From: Hydractinia symbiolongicarpus
Taxonomy: Eukaryota > Cnidaria > Hydrozoa > Anthoathecata > Hydractiniidae
Length of the DNA stretch: 64,000 nucleotides
Reading direction: 5' to 3'
NCBI RefSeq assembly: GCF_029227915.1
Contig: NC_079886.1
Location: 1,054,001 to 1,118,000 of the forward strand
Shown here: one piece after another, positions 1-14,174 of the stretch
Layout of the letters: each line of letters begins with the position of its first letter
Numbering within the stretch: position 1 is the stretch's first letter
Notes under the pieces: generated by a model
What the model was told of the DNA's origin: nothing
Database searches by the model: none
Seen by the model: the letters and a program-made list of their open reading frames with translations, nothing else
Program-made: the position numbers and the translations under genes

Positions 1-1689
1 GATTAAACTTGTTTTATTTAGCGTCTCATCAAAAATGAAAATATTGTTAAAAACTACAAGTCTCATGCGTTTTAGTGGTGAAAAAATAATTTAAAATATC
101 GTTTGGGAAATGAGTTTACTCCCTGAGTACTTTCTTTGTATACATTTGACTATACGGGCCGAGTACCGGATTTACGGGAAATCGCGGGTTTTCGTTTGCC
201 GGCGATTAAACTTCTTTTATTCAGCGTCTTATCAAAAATGAAAACATTTTTGAAAACTACAAGTCTCATGCGTTTTAGTGGTGAAAAAATAATTTAAAAA
301 ATCGTTCGGAAATGAGTTTACTCCCTGGGTACTTTCTTTGTATACTTTTGACCATACGGGCCGAGTCCGGGATTTACGGGAAATTGCGGGTTTTCGTTTG
401 CCGGCGATTAAACTTCTTTTTATTAGCGTTTCATCAAAAATGAAAACATTTTTGGAAACTATCAGTGTCATGCGTTTTAGTGGTGAAAAAATAATTTAAA
501 AAATCGTTCGTGAAATGAGTTTACTCCCTGGGTACTTTCTTTGCATAATTTTGACTATACGGGCCGAGTCCGGGATTTAGGGGAAATCGCGGGTTTTCGT
601 TTGCCGGCGAATAAACTTCATTTATTTAGCGTCTCATCAAAAATGAAAACATTTTTAAAAACTACAAGTCTCATGCGTTTTAGTGGTGAAAAAATAATTT
701 ATAAAATCGTTCGAGAAATGAGTTTACTTCCTGGGTACTTTCTTTGTATACTTTTGACTATACGGGCCGAGTCAGGGATTTACTGAAAATCACGGGTTTT
801 CGTTTGCCGGCGATTAAACTTCTTTTATTCAGCGTCTCATTAAAAATGAAAACATTTTTAAAAACTACAAGTGTCATGCGTTTTAGTGGTGAAAAAATAA
901 TTCAAAAAATCGTTCGGGAAATGAGTTTACTCCCTGGGTACTCTCTTTGTATACTTTTGATTATACGGGTCGTGTCCGGGATTTACGGGAAATCGCGGGT
1001 TTTCGTTTGCCAGCGATTAAACTGGTTTTATTTAGCGTCTCATCAAAAATGAAAATATTGTTGAAAATTACAAGTCTCATGCGTTTTAGTGGTGAAAAAA
1101 TAATTTAAAATATCGTTCGGGAAATGAGTTTACTCCCTGGGTACTTTCTTTGTTTAGTTTTGACCATACCGGCCGAGTCCGGGATTTACGGGAAATCGCG
1201 GGTTTTCGTTTGCCGGCGATTAAACTTCTTTTATTTAGCGTTTCATCAAAAATGTAAACATTTTTGAAAACTACAAGTGTCATGCGTTTTAGTGGTGAAA
1301 AAATAATTTAAAAAATCGTTCGGGAAATAAGTTTACTCCCTGGGTACTTTCTTTGTATAATTTTGATTATACGGGCCGAGTCCGGGATTTAGGGGAAATC
1401 GCGGGTTTTCGTTTGCCGGCGAATAAACTTCATTTATTTAGCGTCTCATCAAAAATGAAAACATTTTTAAAAACTACAAGTCTCATGCGTTTTAGTGGTG
1501 AAAAAATAATTTAAAAAATCGTTCGGGAAATGAGTTTACTCCCTGGGTACTTTCTTTGTATACTTTTGACTATACGGGCCGAGTCCGGGATTTACGGGAA
1601 ATCGCGGGTTTTCGTTTGCCGGCGATTAAACTTGTTTTATTTAGCGTCTCATCAAAAATGAAAACATTGTTGAAAACTACAAGTCTTAT

Positions 1690-3051
1690 GCGTTTTAGTG
1701 GTGAAAAAATAATTTAAAAAATCGTTCTGAAAATGAGTTTATTCACAGGGTACTTTCTTTGTATACATTCAACTATACAAGCCGAGTACCGGATTTACGG
1801 GAAATCGCGGGTTTTCGTTTGCCGGCGATTAAACTTCTTTTATTTAGCGTCTTCTCAAAAATGAAAACATTTTTGAAAACTACAAGTCTCATGCGTTTTA
1901 GTGGTGAAAAAATAATTTAAAAAATCGTTCGGGAAATGAGTTTACTCCCTGGGTACTTTCTTTATATACTTTTGACTATACGGGCCGAGTACCGGATTTA
2001 CGGGAAATCGCAGGTTTTCGTTTTCCGGCGATTAAACTTCTTTTATTAAGCGTCTTATCAAAAATGAAAACATTTTTGAAAACTACAAGTCTCATGCGTT
2101 TTAGTGGTGAAAAAATAATTTAAAAAATCGTTCGGGAAATCAGTTTACTCCCTGGGTACTTTCTTTTATACATTCGACTATACGGGCCAAGTTCGGGATT
2201 TACAGGAAATCCCGAGTTTTCGTTTGCCAGCGATTAAACTTCTTTTATTCAGCGTCTCATCAAAAATGAAAACATTTTTGAAAACTACAAGTCTCATGCG
2301 TTTTAGTGGTGAAAAGATAATTTAAAAAATCGTTCGGGAAAGGAGTTTACTCCCTGGGTACTTTCTTTGTATACTTTTGATTATACGGGACGTTTCCGGG
2401 ATTTACGGGAAATCGCGGATTTTCGTTTGCCGGCGAATAAACTTGTTTTATTTAGCGTCTCATCAAAAATGAAAAAATTTTTGAAAACTACAAGTCTCAT
2501 GCGTTTTAGTGGTGAAAAAATAATTTAAAAATCGTTCGAGAAATGAGTTTACTTCCTGGGTACTTTCTTTGTATACTTTTGACTATACGGGCCGAGTCCG
2601 GGATTTACTGAAAATCACGGGTTTTCGTTTGCACTACAAGTCTCATGCGTTTTAGTGGTGAAAAAATAATTTAAAAAATCGTTCGGGAAATGAGTTTACT
2701 TCCTGATAACTTTCTTTGTATACTTTTGACTATACGGGCCGAGTACCGGATTTACGGGAAATCGCGGGTTTTCGTTTGCCGGCGATTAAACTTCTTTTAT
2801 TCAGCGTCTTATCAAAAATGAAAACATTTTTGAAAACTACAAGTCTCGTGCGTTTTAGTGGTGAAAAAATAATTTAAAAAATCGTTCGGAAATGAGTTTA
2901 CTCCCTGGGTACTTTCTTTGTATACTTTTGACCATACGGGCCGAGTCCGGGATTTACGGGAAATTGCGGGTTTTCGTTTGCCGGCGATTAAACTTCTTTT
3001 TATTAGCGTTTCATCAAAAATGAAAACATTTTTGGAAACTATCAGTGTCAT
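1690..3051 (+). repeat. 1,362-bp higher-order repeat, copy 1
   Basis: A seven-monomer block that is followed immediately by a near-identical copy at 3,052-4,413. Both begin with gcgttttagtggtg plus ttctgaaaatgagtttattc and both end in aactatcagtgtcat. The length is 7 x ~203 minus 56 because one monomer is cut short: at 2,632/2,633 the sequence jumps from cgtttgc to actacaag, losing roughly consensus positions 134-189. The short monomer makes the block a clean marker of duplication by unequal exchange. Confidence 0.88.
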
Positions 3052-4413
3052 GCGTTTTAGTGGTGAAAAAATAATTTAAAAAATCGTTCTGAAAATGAGT
3101 TTATTCACAGGGTACTTTCTTTGTATACATTCAACTATACAAGCCGAGTACCGGATTTACGGGAAATCGCGGGTTTTCGTTTGCCGGCGATTAAACTTCT
3201 TTTATTTAGCGTCTTCTCAAAAATGAAAACATTTTTGAAAACTACAAGTCTCATGCGTTTTAGTGGTGAAAAAATAATTTAAAAAATCGTTCGGGAAATG
3301 AGTTTACTCCCTGGGTACTTTCTTTATATACTTTTGACTATACGGGCCGAGTACCGGATTTACGGGAAATCGCAGGTTTTCGTTTTCCGGCGATTAAACT
3401 TCTTTTATTAAGCGTCTTATCAAAAATGAAAACATTTTTGAAAACTACAAGTCTCATGCGTTTTAGTGGTGAAAAAATAATTTAAAAAATCGTTCGGGAA
3501 ATCAGTTTACTCCCTGGGTACTTTCTTTTATACATTCGACTATACGGGCCAAGTTCGGGATTTACAGGAAATCCCGAGTTTTCGTTTGCCAGCGATTAAA
3601 CTTCTTTTATTCAGCGTCTCATCAAAAATGAAAAAATTTTTGAAAACTACAAGTCTCATGCGTTTTAGTGGTGAAAAGATAATTTAAAAAATCGTTCGGG
3701 AAAGGAGTTTACTCCCTGGGTACTTTCTTTGTATACTTTTGATTATACGGGACGTTTCCGGGATTTACGGGAAATCGCGGATTTTCGTTTGCCGGCGAAT
3801 AAACTTGTTTTATTTAGCGTCTCATCAAAAATGAAAAAATTTTTGAAAACTACAAGTCTCATGCGTTTTAGTGGTGAAAAAATAATTTAAAAATCGTTCG
3901 AGAAATGAGTTTACTTCCTGGGTACTTTCTTTGTATACTTTTGACTATACGGGCCGAGTCCGGGATTTACTGAAAATCACGGGTTTTCGTTTGCACTACA
4001 AGTCTCATGCGTTTTAGTGGTGAAAAAATAATTTAAAAAATCGTTCGGGAAATGAGTTTACTTCCTGATAACTTTCTTTGTATACTTTTGACTATACGGG
4101 CCGAGTACCGGATTTACGGGAAATCGCGGGTTTTCGTTTGCCGGCGATTAAACTTCTTTTATTCAGCGTCTTATCAAAAATGAAAACATTTTTGAAAACT
4201 ACAAGTCTCGTGCGTTTTAGTGGTGAAAAAATAATTTAAAAAATCGTTCGGAAATGAGTTTACTCCCTGGGTACTTTCTTTGTATACTTTTGACCATACG
4301 GGCCGAGTCCGGGATTTACGGGAAATTGCGGGTTTTCGTTTGCCGGCGATTAAACTTCTTTTTATTAGCGTTTCATCAAAAATGAAAACATTTTTGGAAA
4401 CTATCAGTGTCAT
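3052..4413 (+). repeat. 1,362-bp higher-order repeat, copy 2
   Basis: Second tandem copy of the block at 1,690-3,051, with the same internal junction (cgtttgc joined to actacaag) at 3,994/3,995, exactly 1,362 bp from the first. The two copies differ at only a few positions that I noticed, for example gaaaacattt near 2,267 against gaaaaaattt near 3,629. The last 240 bases also match 232-471, so the end of the block exists a third time near the window start. Confidence 0.88.
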
Positions 4414-4497
4414 GCGTTTTAGTGGTGAAAAAATAATTTAAAAAATCGTTCGTGAAATGAGTTTACTCCCTGGGTACTTTCTTTGCATAATTTTGAC

Positions 4498-6168
4498 TAT
4501 ACGGGTCGTGTCCGGGATTTACGGGAAATCGCGGGTTTTCGTTTGCCAGCGATTAAACTGGTTTTATTTAGCGTCTCATCAAAAATGAAAATATTGTTGA
4601 AAATTACAAGTCTCATGCGTTTTAGTGGTGAAAAAATAATTTAAAATATCGTTCGGGAAATGAGTTTACTCCCTGGGTACTTTCTTTGTATAGTTTTGAC
4701 CATACCGGCCGAGTCCGGGATTTACGGGAAATCGCGGGTTTTCGTTTGCCGGCGATTAAACTTCTTTTATTTAGCGTTTCATCAAAAATGTAAACATTTT
4801 TGAAAACTACAAGTGTCATGCGTTTTAGTGGTGAAAAAATAATTTAAAAAATCGTTCGGGAAATAAGTTTACTCCCTGGGTACTTTCTTTGTATAATTTT
4901 GATTATACGGGCCGAGTCCGGGATTTAGGGGAAATCGCGGGTTTTCGTTTGCCGGCGAATAAACTTCATTTATTTAGCGTCTCATCAAAAATGAAAACAT
5001 TTTTAAAAACTACAAGTCTTATGCGTTTTAGTGGTGAAAAAATAATTTAAAAAATCGTTCGGGAAATGAGTTTACTCCCTGGGTACTTTCTTTGTATACT
5101 TTTGACTATACGGGCCGAGTCCGGGATTTACGGGAAATCGCGGGTTTTCGTTTGCCGGCGATTAAACTTGTTTTATTTAGCGTCTCATCAAAAATGAAAA
5201 CATTGTTGAAAACTACAAGTCTTATGCGTTTTAGTGGTGAAAAAATAATTTAAAAAATCGTTCTGAAAATGAGTTTATTCACAGGGTACTTTCTTTGTAT
5301 ACATTCAACTATACAAGCCGAGTACCGGATTTACGGGAAATCGCGGGTTTTCGTTTGCCGGCGATTAAACTTCTTTTATTTAGCGTCTTCTCAAAAATGA
5401 AAACATTTTTGAAAACTACAAGTCTCATGCGTTTTAGTGGTGAAAAAATAATTTAAAAAATCGTTCGGGAAATGAGTTTACTCCCTGGGTACTTTCTTTA
5501 TATACTTTTGACTATACGTGCCGAGTACCGGATTTACGGGAAATCGCAGGTTTTCGTTTTCCGGCGATTAAACTTCTTTTATTAAGCGTCTTATCAAAAA
5601 TGAAAACATTTTTGAAAACTACAAGTCTCATGCGTTTTAGTGGTAAAAAAATAATTTAAAAAATCGTTCGGGAAATCAGTTTACTCCCTGGGTACTTTCT
5701 TTTATACATTCGACTATACGGGCCAAGTTCGGGATTTACAGGAAATCCCGAGTTTTCGTTTGCCAGCGATTAAACTTCTTTTATTCAGCGTCTCATCAAA
5801 AATGAAAACATTTTTGAAAACTACAAGTCTCATGCGTTTTAGTGGTGAAAAGATAATTTAAAAAATCGTTCGGGAAAGGAGTTTACTCCCTGGGTACTTT
5901 CTTTGTATACTTTTGATTATACGGGACGTTTCCGGGATTTACGGGAAATCGCGGATTTTCGTTTGCCGGCGAATAAACTTGTTTTATTTAGCGTCTCATC
6001 AAAAATGAAAAATTTTTTGAAAACTACAAGTCTCATGCGTTTTAGTGGTGAAAAAATAATTTAAAAAATCGTTCGAGAAATGAGTTTACTTCCTGGGTAC
6101 TTTCTTTGTATACTTTTGACTATACGGGCCGAGTCCGGGATTTACTGAAAATCACGGGTTTTCGTTTG
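4498..6168 (+). repeat. 1.67-kb dispersed duplicate of 962-2,632
   Basis: Offset 3,536 bp. Shared markers include gggtcgtgtccggg with gccagcgattaaactgg near the left end, the atgtaaacatttttg variant near 1,251 and 4,787, tcttatgcg at about 1,686 and 5,222, and gggccaagttcggg in the last third. The match ends where copy one meets its 56-bp deletion junction (2,632); the copy here continues with an intact monomer instead (tttgctggcgatt). The entry position (4,498) follows a stretch that copies 472-560, so this region is a patchwork of older segments. Confidence 0.8.
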
Positions 6169-8099
6169 CTGGCGATTAAACTTCTTTTATTCAGCGTCTC
6201 ATCAAAAATGAAAACATTTTTAAAATCTACAAGTCTCATGCGTTTTAGTGGTGCAAAAATAATTCAAAAAATCGTTCGGGAAATGAGTTTACTCCCTGGG
6301 TACTCTCTTTGTATACTTTTGATTATACGGGTCGTGTCCGGGATTTACGGGAAATCGCGAGTTTTCGTTTGCCGGCGATTTAACTGGTTTTATTTAGCGT
6401 CTCATCAAAAATGAAAATATTGTTGAAAACTACAAGTCTCATGCGTTTTAGTGGTGAAAAAATAATTTAAAACATCGTTCGGGAAATGAGTTTACTCCCT
6501 GAGTACTTTCTTTGTATACTTTTGACTATACGGGCCGAGTACCGGATTTACGGGAAATCGCGGGTTTTCGTTTGCCGGCGATTAAACTTCTTTTATTCAG
6601 CGTCTTATCAAAAATGAAAACATTTTTGAAAACTACAAGTCTCATGCGTTTTAGTGGTGAAAAAATAATTTAAAAAATCGTTCGGGAAATGAGTTTACTC
6701 CCTGGGTACTTTCTTTGTATAGTTTTGACCATACCGGCCGAGTCCGGGATTTACGGGAAATCGCGGGTTTTCGTTTGCCGGCGATTAAACTTCTTTTATT
6801 TAGCGTTTCATCAAAAATGTAAACATTTTTGAAAACTACAAGTGTCATGCGTTTTAGTGGTGAAAAAATAATTTAAAAAATCGTTCGGGAAATAAGTTTA
6901 CTCCCTGGGTACTTTCTTTGTATAATTTTGATTATACGGGCCGAGTCCGGGATTTAGGGGAAATCGCGGGTTTTCGTTTGCCGGCGAATAAACTTCATTT
7001 ATTTAGCGTCTCATCAAAAATGAAAACATTTTTAAAAACTACAAGTCTCATGCGTTTTAGTGGTGAAAAAATAATTTAAAAAATCGTTCGGGAAATGAGT
7101 TTACTCCCTGGGTACTTTCTTTGTATACTTTTGATTATACGGGCCGAGTCCGGGATTTACGGGAAATCGCGGGTTTTCGTTTGCCGGCGATTAAACTTCT
7201 TTTATTCAGCGTCTCATCAAAAATGAAAACACTTTTGAAAACTACAAGTGTCATGCGTTTTAGTGGTGAAAAAATGATTTAAAAAATCGTTCGGGAAATG
7301 CGTTTACTCCCTGGGTACTCTCTTTGTATACTTTTGATTATACGGGTCGTGTCCGGGATTTACGGGAAATCGCGGGTTTTCGTTTGCCGGCGATTAAACT
7401 TGTTTTATTTAGCGTCTCATCAAAATTGAAAACATTGTTGAAAACTACAAGTCTCATGCGTTTTAGTGGTGAAAAAATAATTTAAAAAATCGTTCTGAAA
7501 ATGAGTTTATTCACAGGGTACTTTCTTTGTATACATTCAACTATACAAGCCGAGTACCGGATTTACGGGAAATCGCGGGTTTTCGTTTGCCGGCGATTAA
7601 ACTTCTTTTATTCAGCGTCTTCTCAAAAATGAAAACATTTTTGAAAACTACAAGTCTCATGCGTTTTAGTGGTGAAAAAATAATTTAAAAAATCGTTCGG
7701 GAAATGAGTTTACTCCCTGGGTACTTTCTTTGTATACTTTTGACTATACGGGCCGAGTCCGGGATTTACGGGAAATCGCAGGTCTTCGTTTTCCGGCGAT
7801 TAAACTTCTTTTATTAAGCGTCTTATCAAAAATGAAAACATTTTTGAAAACTACAAGTCTCATGCGTTTTAGTGGTGAAAAAATAATTTAAAAAATCGTT
7901 CGGGAAATCAGTTTACTCCCTGGGTACTTTCTTTTATACATTCGACTATACGGGCCAAGTTCGGGATTTACAGGAAATCCCGAGTTTTCGTTTGCCAGCG
8001 ATTAAACTTCTTTTATTCAGCGTCTCATCAAAAATGAAAACATTTTTGAAAACTACAAGTCTCATGCGTTTTAGTGGTGAAAAGATAATTTAAAAAATC

Positions 8100-9952
8100 C
8101 TTCGGGAAAGGAGTTTACTCCCTGGGTACTTTCTTTGTATACTTTTGATTATACGGGACGTTTCCGGGATTTACGGGAAATCGCGGATTTTCGTTTGCCG
8201 GCGAATAAACTTGTTTTATTTAGCGTCTCATCAAAAATGAAAAATTTTTTGAAAACTACAAGTCTCATGCGTTTTAGCGGTAAAAAGGTAATTTAAAATA
8301 TCGTTCGGAAATAAGTTTACTCCCTGAGTACTTTCTTTGTATACTTTTGACTATACGGGCCGAGTACGGCATTTACGGGAAATCGCGGGTTTTTGTTAGC
8401 CGGCGATTAAACTTCTTTTATTCAGCATCTTCTCAAAAATGAAAACATTTTTGAAAACTACAAGTCTCATGCGTTTTAGTGGTGAAAAAATAATTTAAAA
8501 AATCGTTCTGAAAATGAGTTTATTCACAGGGTACTTTCTTTGTATACATTTAACTATACGGGCCAAGCCAGGTATTTACGGGAAATCGCGGGTTTTCGTT
8601 TGCCGGCGATTAAACTTCTTTTATTCAGCGTCTTTTCAAAAATGTAAACATTTTTGAATACTACAAGTCTCATTCGTTCTAGTGCTGCAGAAATAATTTG
8701 AAAAATCGTTCGGGAAATGAGTTTACTCACAGGGTACTTTCTTTATATACATTCGACTATACGGGCCTAGCCCGGGATTTACGGGAAATCGCGGATTTTC
8801 GTTTGCCGGCGAATAAACTTGTTTTATTTATCGTCTCATCAAAAATGTAAACATTTTTGAAAACTACAAGTCTCATTCGTTCTAGTGCTGCAGAAATAAT
8901 TTGAAAAATCGTTCGGGAAATGAGTTTACTCACAGGGTACTTTCTTTATATACATTCGACTATACGGGACAAGCCCGGGATTTACGGGAAGTCGCGGATT
9001 TTCGTTTGCCGGCGAATAAACTTGTTTTATTTAGCGTCTCATCAAAAATAAAAACATTTTTGAAAACTACAAGTGTCATGCGTTTTAGTGGTGAAAAAAT
9101 AATTTTAAAAATCATTCGGGAAATGAGTTTACTCCCTGGGTACTTTCTTTGTATAATTTTGACTATACGGGCCGAGTCCGGGATTTACGGGAAATCGCTG
9201 GTTTTCGTTTGCCGGCGATTAAACTTCTTTTATTCAGCGTCTCATCAAAAATGAAAACATTTTTGAAAACTACAAGTGTCATGCGTTTTAGTGGTGAAAA
9301 AATGATTTAAAAAATCGTTCGGGAAATGAGTTTACTCCCTGGGTACTTTCTTTGTATACATTCAACTATACGGGCCAAGCCAGGGATTTACGGGAAAAGC
9401 AGGTTTTCGGTTGTCGTCGATTAAACTGCCTTCATTCGGCGTTTCATCAAAAATGTAAACATTTTTGAATACTACAAGTCTCATTCGTTCTAGTGGTGAA
9501 GAAATAATTTGAAAAATCGTTCGGGAAATCAGTTTACTCCCTGGGTACTTTCTTTTATCCATTCGACTATACGGGCCAAGTTCGGGATTTAAAGGAAATC
9601 CCGGGTTTTCGTTTGCCAGCGATTAAACTTCTTTTATTCAGCGTCTCATCAAAAATGAAAACATTTTTGAAAACTACAAGTCTCATGCGTTTTAGCGGTG
9701 AAAAAATAATTTAAAAAATCGTTTGGGATATGAGTTTATTCACAGGGTACTTTATTTGTATACATTCAACTATACGGGCCGAGCCAGGGATTTACGGGAA
9801 AAGCGGGTTTTCGGTTGTCTGCGATTAAACTGCTTTCATTCGGCGTCTCATCAAAAATGTAAACATTTTTGAATACTACAAGTCTCATTCGTTCTAGTGG
9901 TGCAGAAATAATTTGAAAAATCGTTCGGGAAATCAGTTTACTCCCTGGGTAC
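8100..9952 (+). repeat. 1.85-kb block, copy 1 (offset 6,074)
   Basis: This segment recurs at 14,175-16,026. Shared rare variants are agcggtaaaaaggtaattt (8,276 and 14,351), catttaactatacgggcc, gggcctagcccggg near 8,765 and 14,840, and catttttgaaaactacaagt in place of the usual form just after. The copy ends at 16,026, where a deletion junction interrupts it; here the sequence runs on into a complete monomer. Confidence 0.8.
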
Positions 9953-10914
9953 TTTCTTTTATACATTCGACTATACGGGCCAAGTTCGGGATTTACAGGA
10001 AATCCCGGGTTTTCGTTTGCCAGCGATTAAACTTCTTTTATTCAGCGTCTCATCAAAAATGAAAAAATTTTTGAAAACTACAAGTCTCATGCGTTTTAGT
10101 GGTGAAAAGATAATTTAAAAAATCGTTCGGGAAATGAGTTTACTCCCTGGGTACTTTCTTTGTATACTTTTGATTATACGGGACGTTTCCGGGATTTACG
10201 GGAAATCGCGGATTTTCGTTTGCCGGCGAATAAACTTGTTTTATTTAGCGTCTCATCAAAAATGAAAAATTTTTTGAAAACTACAAGTCTCATGCGTTTT
10301 AGCGGTGAAAAAGTAATTTAAAATATCGTTCGGAAATAAGTTTACTCCCTGAGTACTTTCTTTGTATACTTTTGACTATAGGGGCCGAGTACGGCATTTA
10401 CGGGAAATCGCGGGTTTTGTTAGCCGGCGATTAAACTTCATTTATTTAGCGTCTCATCAAAAATGAAAACATTTTTAAAAACTACAAGTCTCATGCGTTT
10501 TAGTGGTGAAAAAATAATTTAAAAAATCGTTCGGGAAATGAGTTTACTCCCTGGGTACTTTCTTTGTATACTTTTGACTATACGGGCCGAGTCCGGGATT
10601 TACGGAAAATCGCGGGTTTTCGTTTGCCGGCGATTAAACTTCTTTTATTCAGCGTCTCATCAAAAATGAAAACACTTTTGAAAACTACAAGTGTCATGCG
10701 TTTTAGTGGTGAAAAAATGATTTAAAAAATCGTTCGGGAAATGCGTTTACTCCCTGGGTACTCTCTTTGTATACTTTTGATTATACGGGTCGTGTCCGGG
10801 ATTTACGGGAAATCGCGGGTTTTCGTTTGCCGGCGATTAAACTTGTTTTATTTAGCGTCTCATCAAAATTGAAAACATTGTTGAAAACTACAAGTCTCAT
10901 GCGTTTTAGTGGTG

Positions 10915-13560
10915 AAAAAATAATTTAAAAAATCGTTCTGAAAATGAGTTTATTCACAGGGTACTTTCTTTGTATACATTCAACTATACAAGCCGAGTAC
11001 CGGATTTACGGGAAATCGCGGGTTTTCGTTTGCCGGCGATTAAACTTCTTTTATTCAGCGTCTTCTCAAAAATGAAAACATTTTTGAAAACTACAAGTCT
11101 CATCCTTTTTAGTGGTGAAAAAATAATTTAAAAAATCGTTCGGGAAATGAGTTTACTCCCTGGGTACTTTCTTTGTATACTTTTGACTATACGGGCCGAG
11201 TCCGGGATTTACGGGAAATCGCAGGTTTTCGTTTTCCGGCGATTAAACTTCTTTCATTCGGCGTCTCATCAAAAATGTAAACATTTTTGAATACTACAAG
11301 TCTCATTCGTTCTAGTGCTGCAGAAATAATTTGAAAAATCGTTTGGGAAATGAGTTTACTCACAGGGTACTTTCTTTATATACATTCAACTATACGGGCC
11401 GAGCCAGGGATTTACGGGAAAAGCGGGTTTTCGGTTGTCTGCGATTAAACTGCTTTCATTCGGCGTCTCATCAAAAATGTAAACATTTTTGAATACTACA
11501 AGTCTCATTCGTTCTAGTGGTGCAGAAATAATTTGAAAAATCGTTCGGGAAATCAGTTTACTCCCTGGGTACTTTCTTTTATACATTCGACTATACGGGC
11601 CAAGTTCGGGATTTACAGGAAATCCCGGGTTTTCCTTTGCCAGCGATTAAACTTCTTTTATTCAGCGTCTCATCAAAAATGAAAAAATTTTTGAAAACTA
11701 CAAGTCTCATGCGTTTTAGTGGTGAAAAGATAATTTAAAAAATCGTTCGGGAAATGAGTTTACTCCCTGGGTACTTTCTTTGTATACTTTTGATTATACA
11801 GGACGTTTCCGGGATTTACGGGAAATCGCGGATTTTCGTTTGCCGGCGAATAAACTTGTTTTATTTAGCGTCTCATCAAAAATGAAAAAATTTTTGAAAA
11901 CTACAAGTCTCATGCGTTTTAGCGGTGAAAAAGTAATTTAAAATATCGTTCGGAAATAAGTTTACTCCCTGAGTACTTTCTTTGTATACTTTTGACTATA
12001 CGGGCCGAGTACGGCATTTACGGGAAATCGCGGGTTTTTGTTAGCCGGCGATTAAACTTCTTTCATTCAGCATCTTCTCAAAAATGAAAACATTTTTGAA
12101 AACTACAAGTCTCATTCGTTCTAGTGGTGCAGAAATAATTTGAAAAATCGTTCGGGAAATCAGTTTACTCCCTGGGTACTTTCTTTTATACATTCGACTA
12201 TACGGGCCAAGTTCGGGATTTACAGGAAATCCCGGGTTTTCCTTTGCCAGCGATTAAACTTCTTTTATTCAGCGTCTCATCAAAAATGAAAAAATTTTTG
12301 AAAACTACAAGTCTCATGCGTTTTAGTGGTGAAAAAATAATTTAAAAAATCGTTCTGAAAATGAGTTTATTCACAGGGTACTTTCTTTGTATACATTCAA
12401 CTATACAAGCCGAGTACCGGATTTACGGGAAATCGCGGGTTTTCGTTTGCCGGCGATTAAACTTCTTTTATTCAGCGTCTTCTCAAAAATGAAAACATTT
12501 TTGAAAACTACAAGTCTCATCCTTTTTAGTGGTGAAAAAATAATTTAAAAAATCGTTCGGGAAATGAGTTTACTCCCTGGGTACTTTCTTTGTATACTTT
12601 TGACTATACGGGCCGAGTCCGGGATTTACGGGAAATCGCAGGTTTTCGTTTTCCGGCGATTAAACTTCTTTCATTCGGCGTCTCATCAAAAATGTAAACA
12701 TTTTTGAATACTACAAGTCTCATTCGTTCTAGTGCTGCAGAAATAATTTGAAAAATCGTTTGGGAAATGAGTTTACTCACAGGGTACTTTCATTATATAC
12801 ATTCAACTATACGGGCCGAGCCAGGGATTTACGGGAAAAGCGGGTTTTCGGTTGTCTGCGATTAAACTGCTTTCATTCGGCGTCTCATCAAAAATGTAAA
12901 CATTTTTGAATACTACAAGTCTCATTCGTTCTAGTGGTGCAGAAATAATTTGAAAAATCGTTCGGGAAATCAGTTTACTCCCTGGGTACTTTCTTTTATA
13001 CATTCGACTATACGGGCCAAGTTCGGGATTTACAGGAAATCCCGGGTTTTCCTTTGCCAGCGATTAAACTTCTTTTATTCAGCGTCTCATCAAAAATGAA
13101 AAAATTTTTGAAAACTACAAGTCTCATGCGTTTTAGTGGTGAAAAGATAATTTAAAAAATCGTTCGGGAAATGAGTTTACTCCTTGGGTACTTTCTTTGT
13201 ATACTTTTGATTATACCGGACGTTTCCGGGATTTACGGGAAATCGCGGATTTTCGTTTGCCGGCGAATAAACTTGTTTTATTTAGCGTCTCATCAAAAAT
13301 GAAAAAATTTTTGAAAACTACAAGTCTCATGCGTTTTAGCGGTGAAAAAGTAATTTAAAATATCGTTCGGAAATAAGTTTACTCCCTGAGTACTTTCTTT
13401 GTATACTTTTGACTATATGGGCCGAGTACGGCATTTACGGGAAATCGCGGGTTTTTGTTAGCCGGCGATTAAACTTCTTTCATTCAGCATCTTCTCAAAA
13501 ATGAAAACATTTTTGAAAACTACAAGTCTCATGCGTTTTAGTGGTGAAAAAATAATTTTA
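10915..13560 (+). repeat. 1,417-bp (7-mer) tandem repeat, two copies
   Basis: Positions separated by 1,417 bp share unusual variants: catcctttttagtgg at about 11,100 and 12,517, tttcctttgccagcg at about 11,632 and 13,049, and the whole run 11,386-11,586 against 12,803-13,003. The left boundary is close to 10,915. A related 8-monomer spacing (1,620 bp) links 9,766 to 11,386, so seven- and eight-monomer versions of the same block coexist. Confidence 0.78.
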
Positions 13561-14174
13561 AAAATCGTTCTGAAAATGAGTTTATTCACAGGGTACTTTC
13601 TTTGTATACATTCAACTATACGGGCCGAGTACGGGATTTACGGCAAAAGCGGGTTTTCGGTTGTCGGCGATTAAACTGCTTTCATTCGGCGTCTCATCAA
13701 AAATGTAAACATTTTTGAATACTACAAGTCTCATTCGTTCTAGTGCTGCAGAAATAATTTGAAAAATCGTTCGGGAAATGAGTTTACTCACAGAGTACTT
13801 TCTTTATATACATTCGACTATACGGGCCAAGCCCGGGATTTACGGGAAATCGCGGATTTTCGTTTGCCGGCGAATAAACTTGTTTTATTTAGCGTCTCAT
13901 CAAAAATGTAATCATTTTTGAAAACTACAAGTCTCATTCGTTTTAGTGCTGCAGAAATAATTTGAAAAATCGTTCGGGAAATAAGTTTACTCACAGGGTA
14001 CTTTCTTTATATACATTCGACTATACGGGCCAAGCCCGGGATTTACGGGAAATCGCGGATTTTCGTTTGCTGGCGAATAAACTTGTTTTATTTAGCGTCT
14101 CATCAAAAATGAAAAATTTTTTGAAAACTACAAGTCTCATGCGTTTTAGTGGTGAAAAGGTAATTTAAAAAATC

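Larger units (their letters stand above)
1..8100 (+). repeat. Sub-array A: basic (P-type) monomers only
   Basis: About 40 monomers close to the consensus. None carries the tcgttctagtgctgcag or aaaagcgggttttcgg markers found further right. Variants that help to follow copies include gtgtcatgcg, gttctgaaaatgagtttatt, gattatacgggacgtttcc and cgcaggttttcgttttccgg. Several segments are duplicated within this part: a 1,362-bp tandem and a 1.67-kb copy at an offset of 3,536 bp are annotated separately, and 744-1,075 recurs at 6,106-6,437. Nothing other than satellite is present. Confidence 0.85.
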
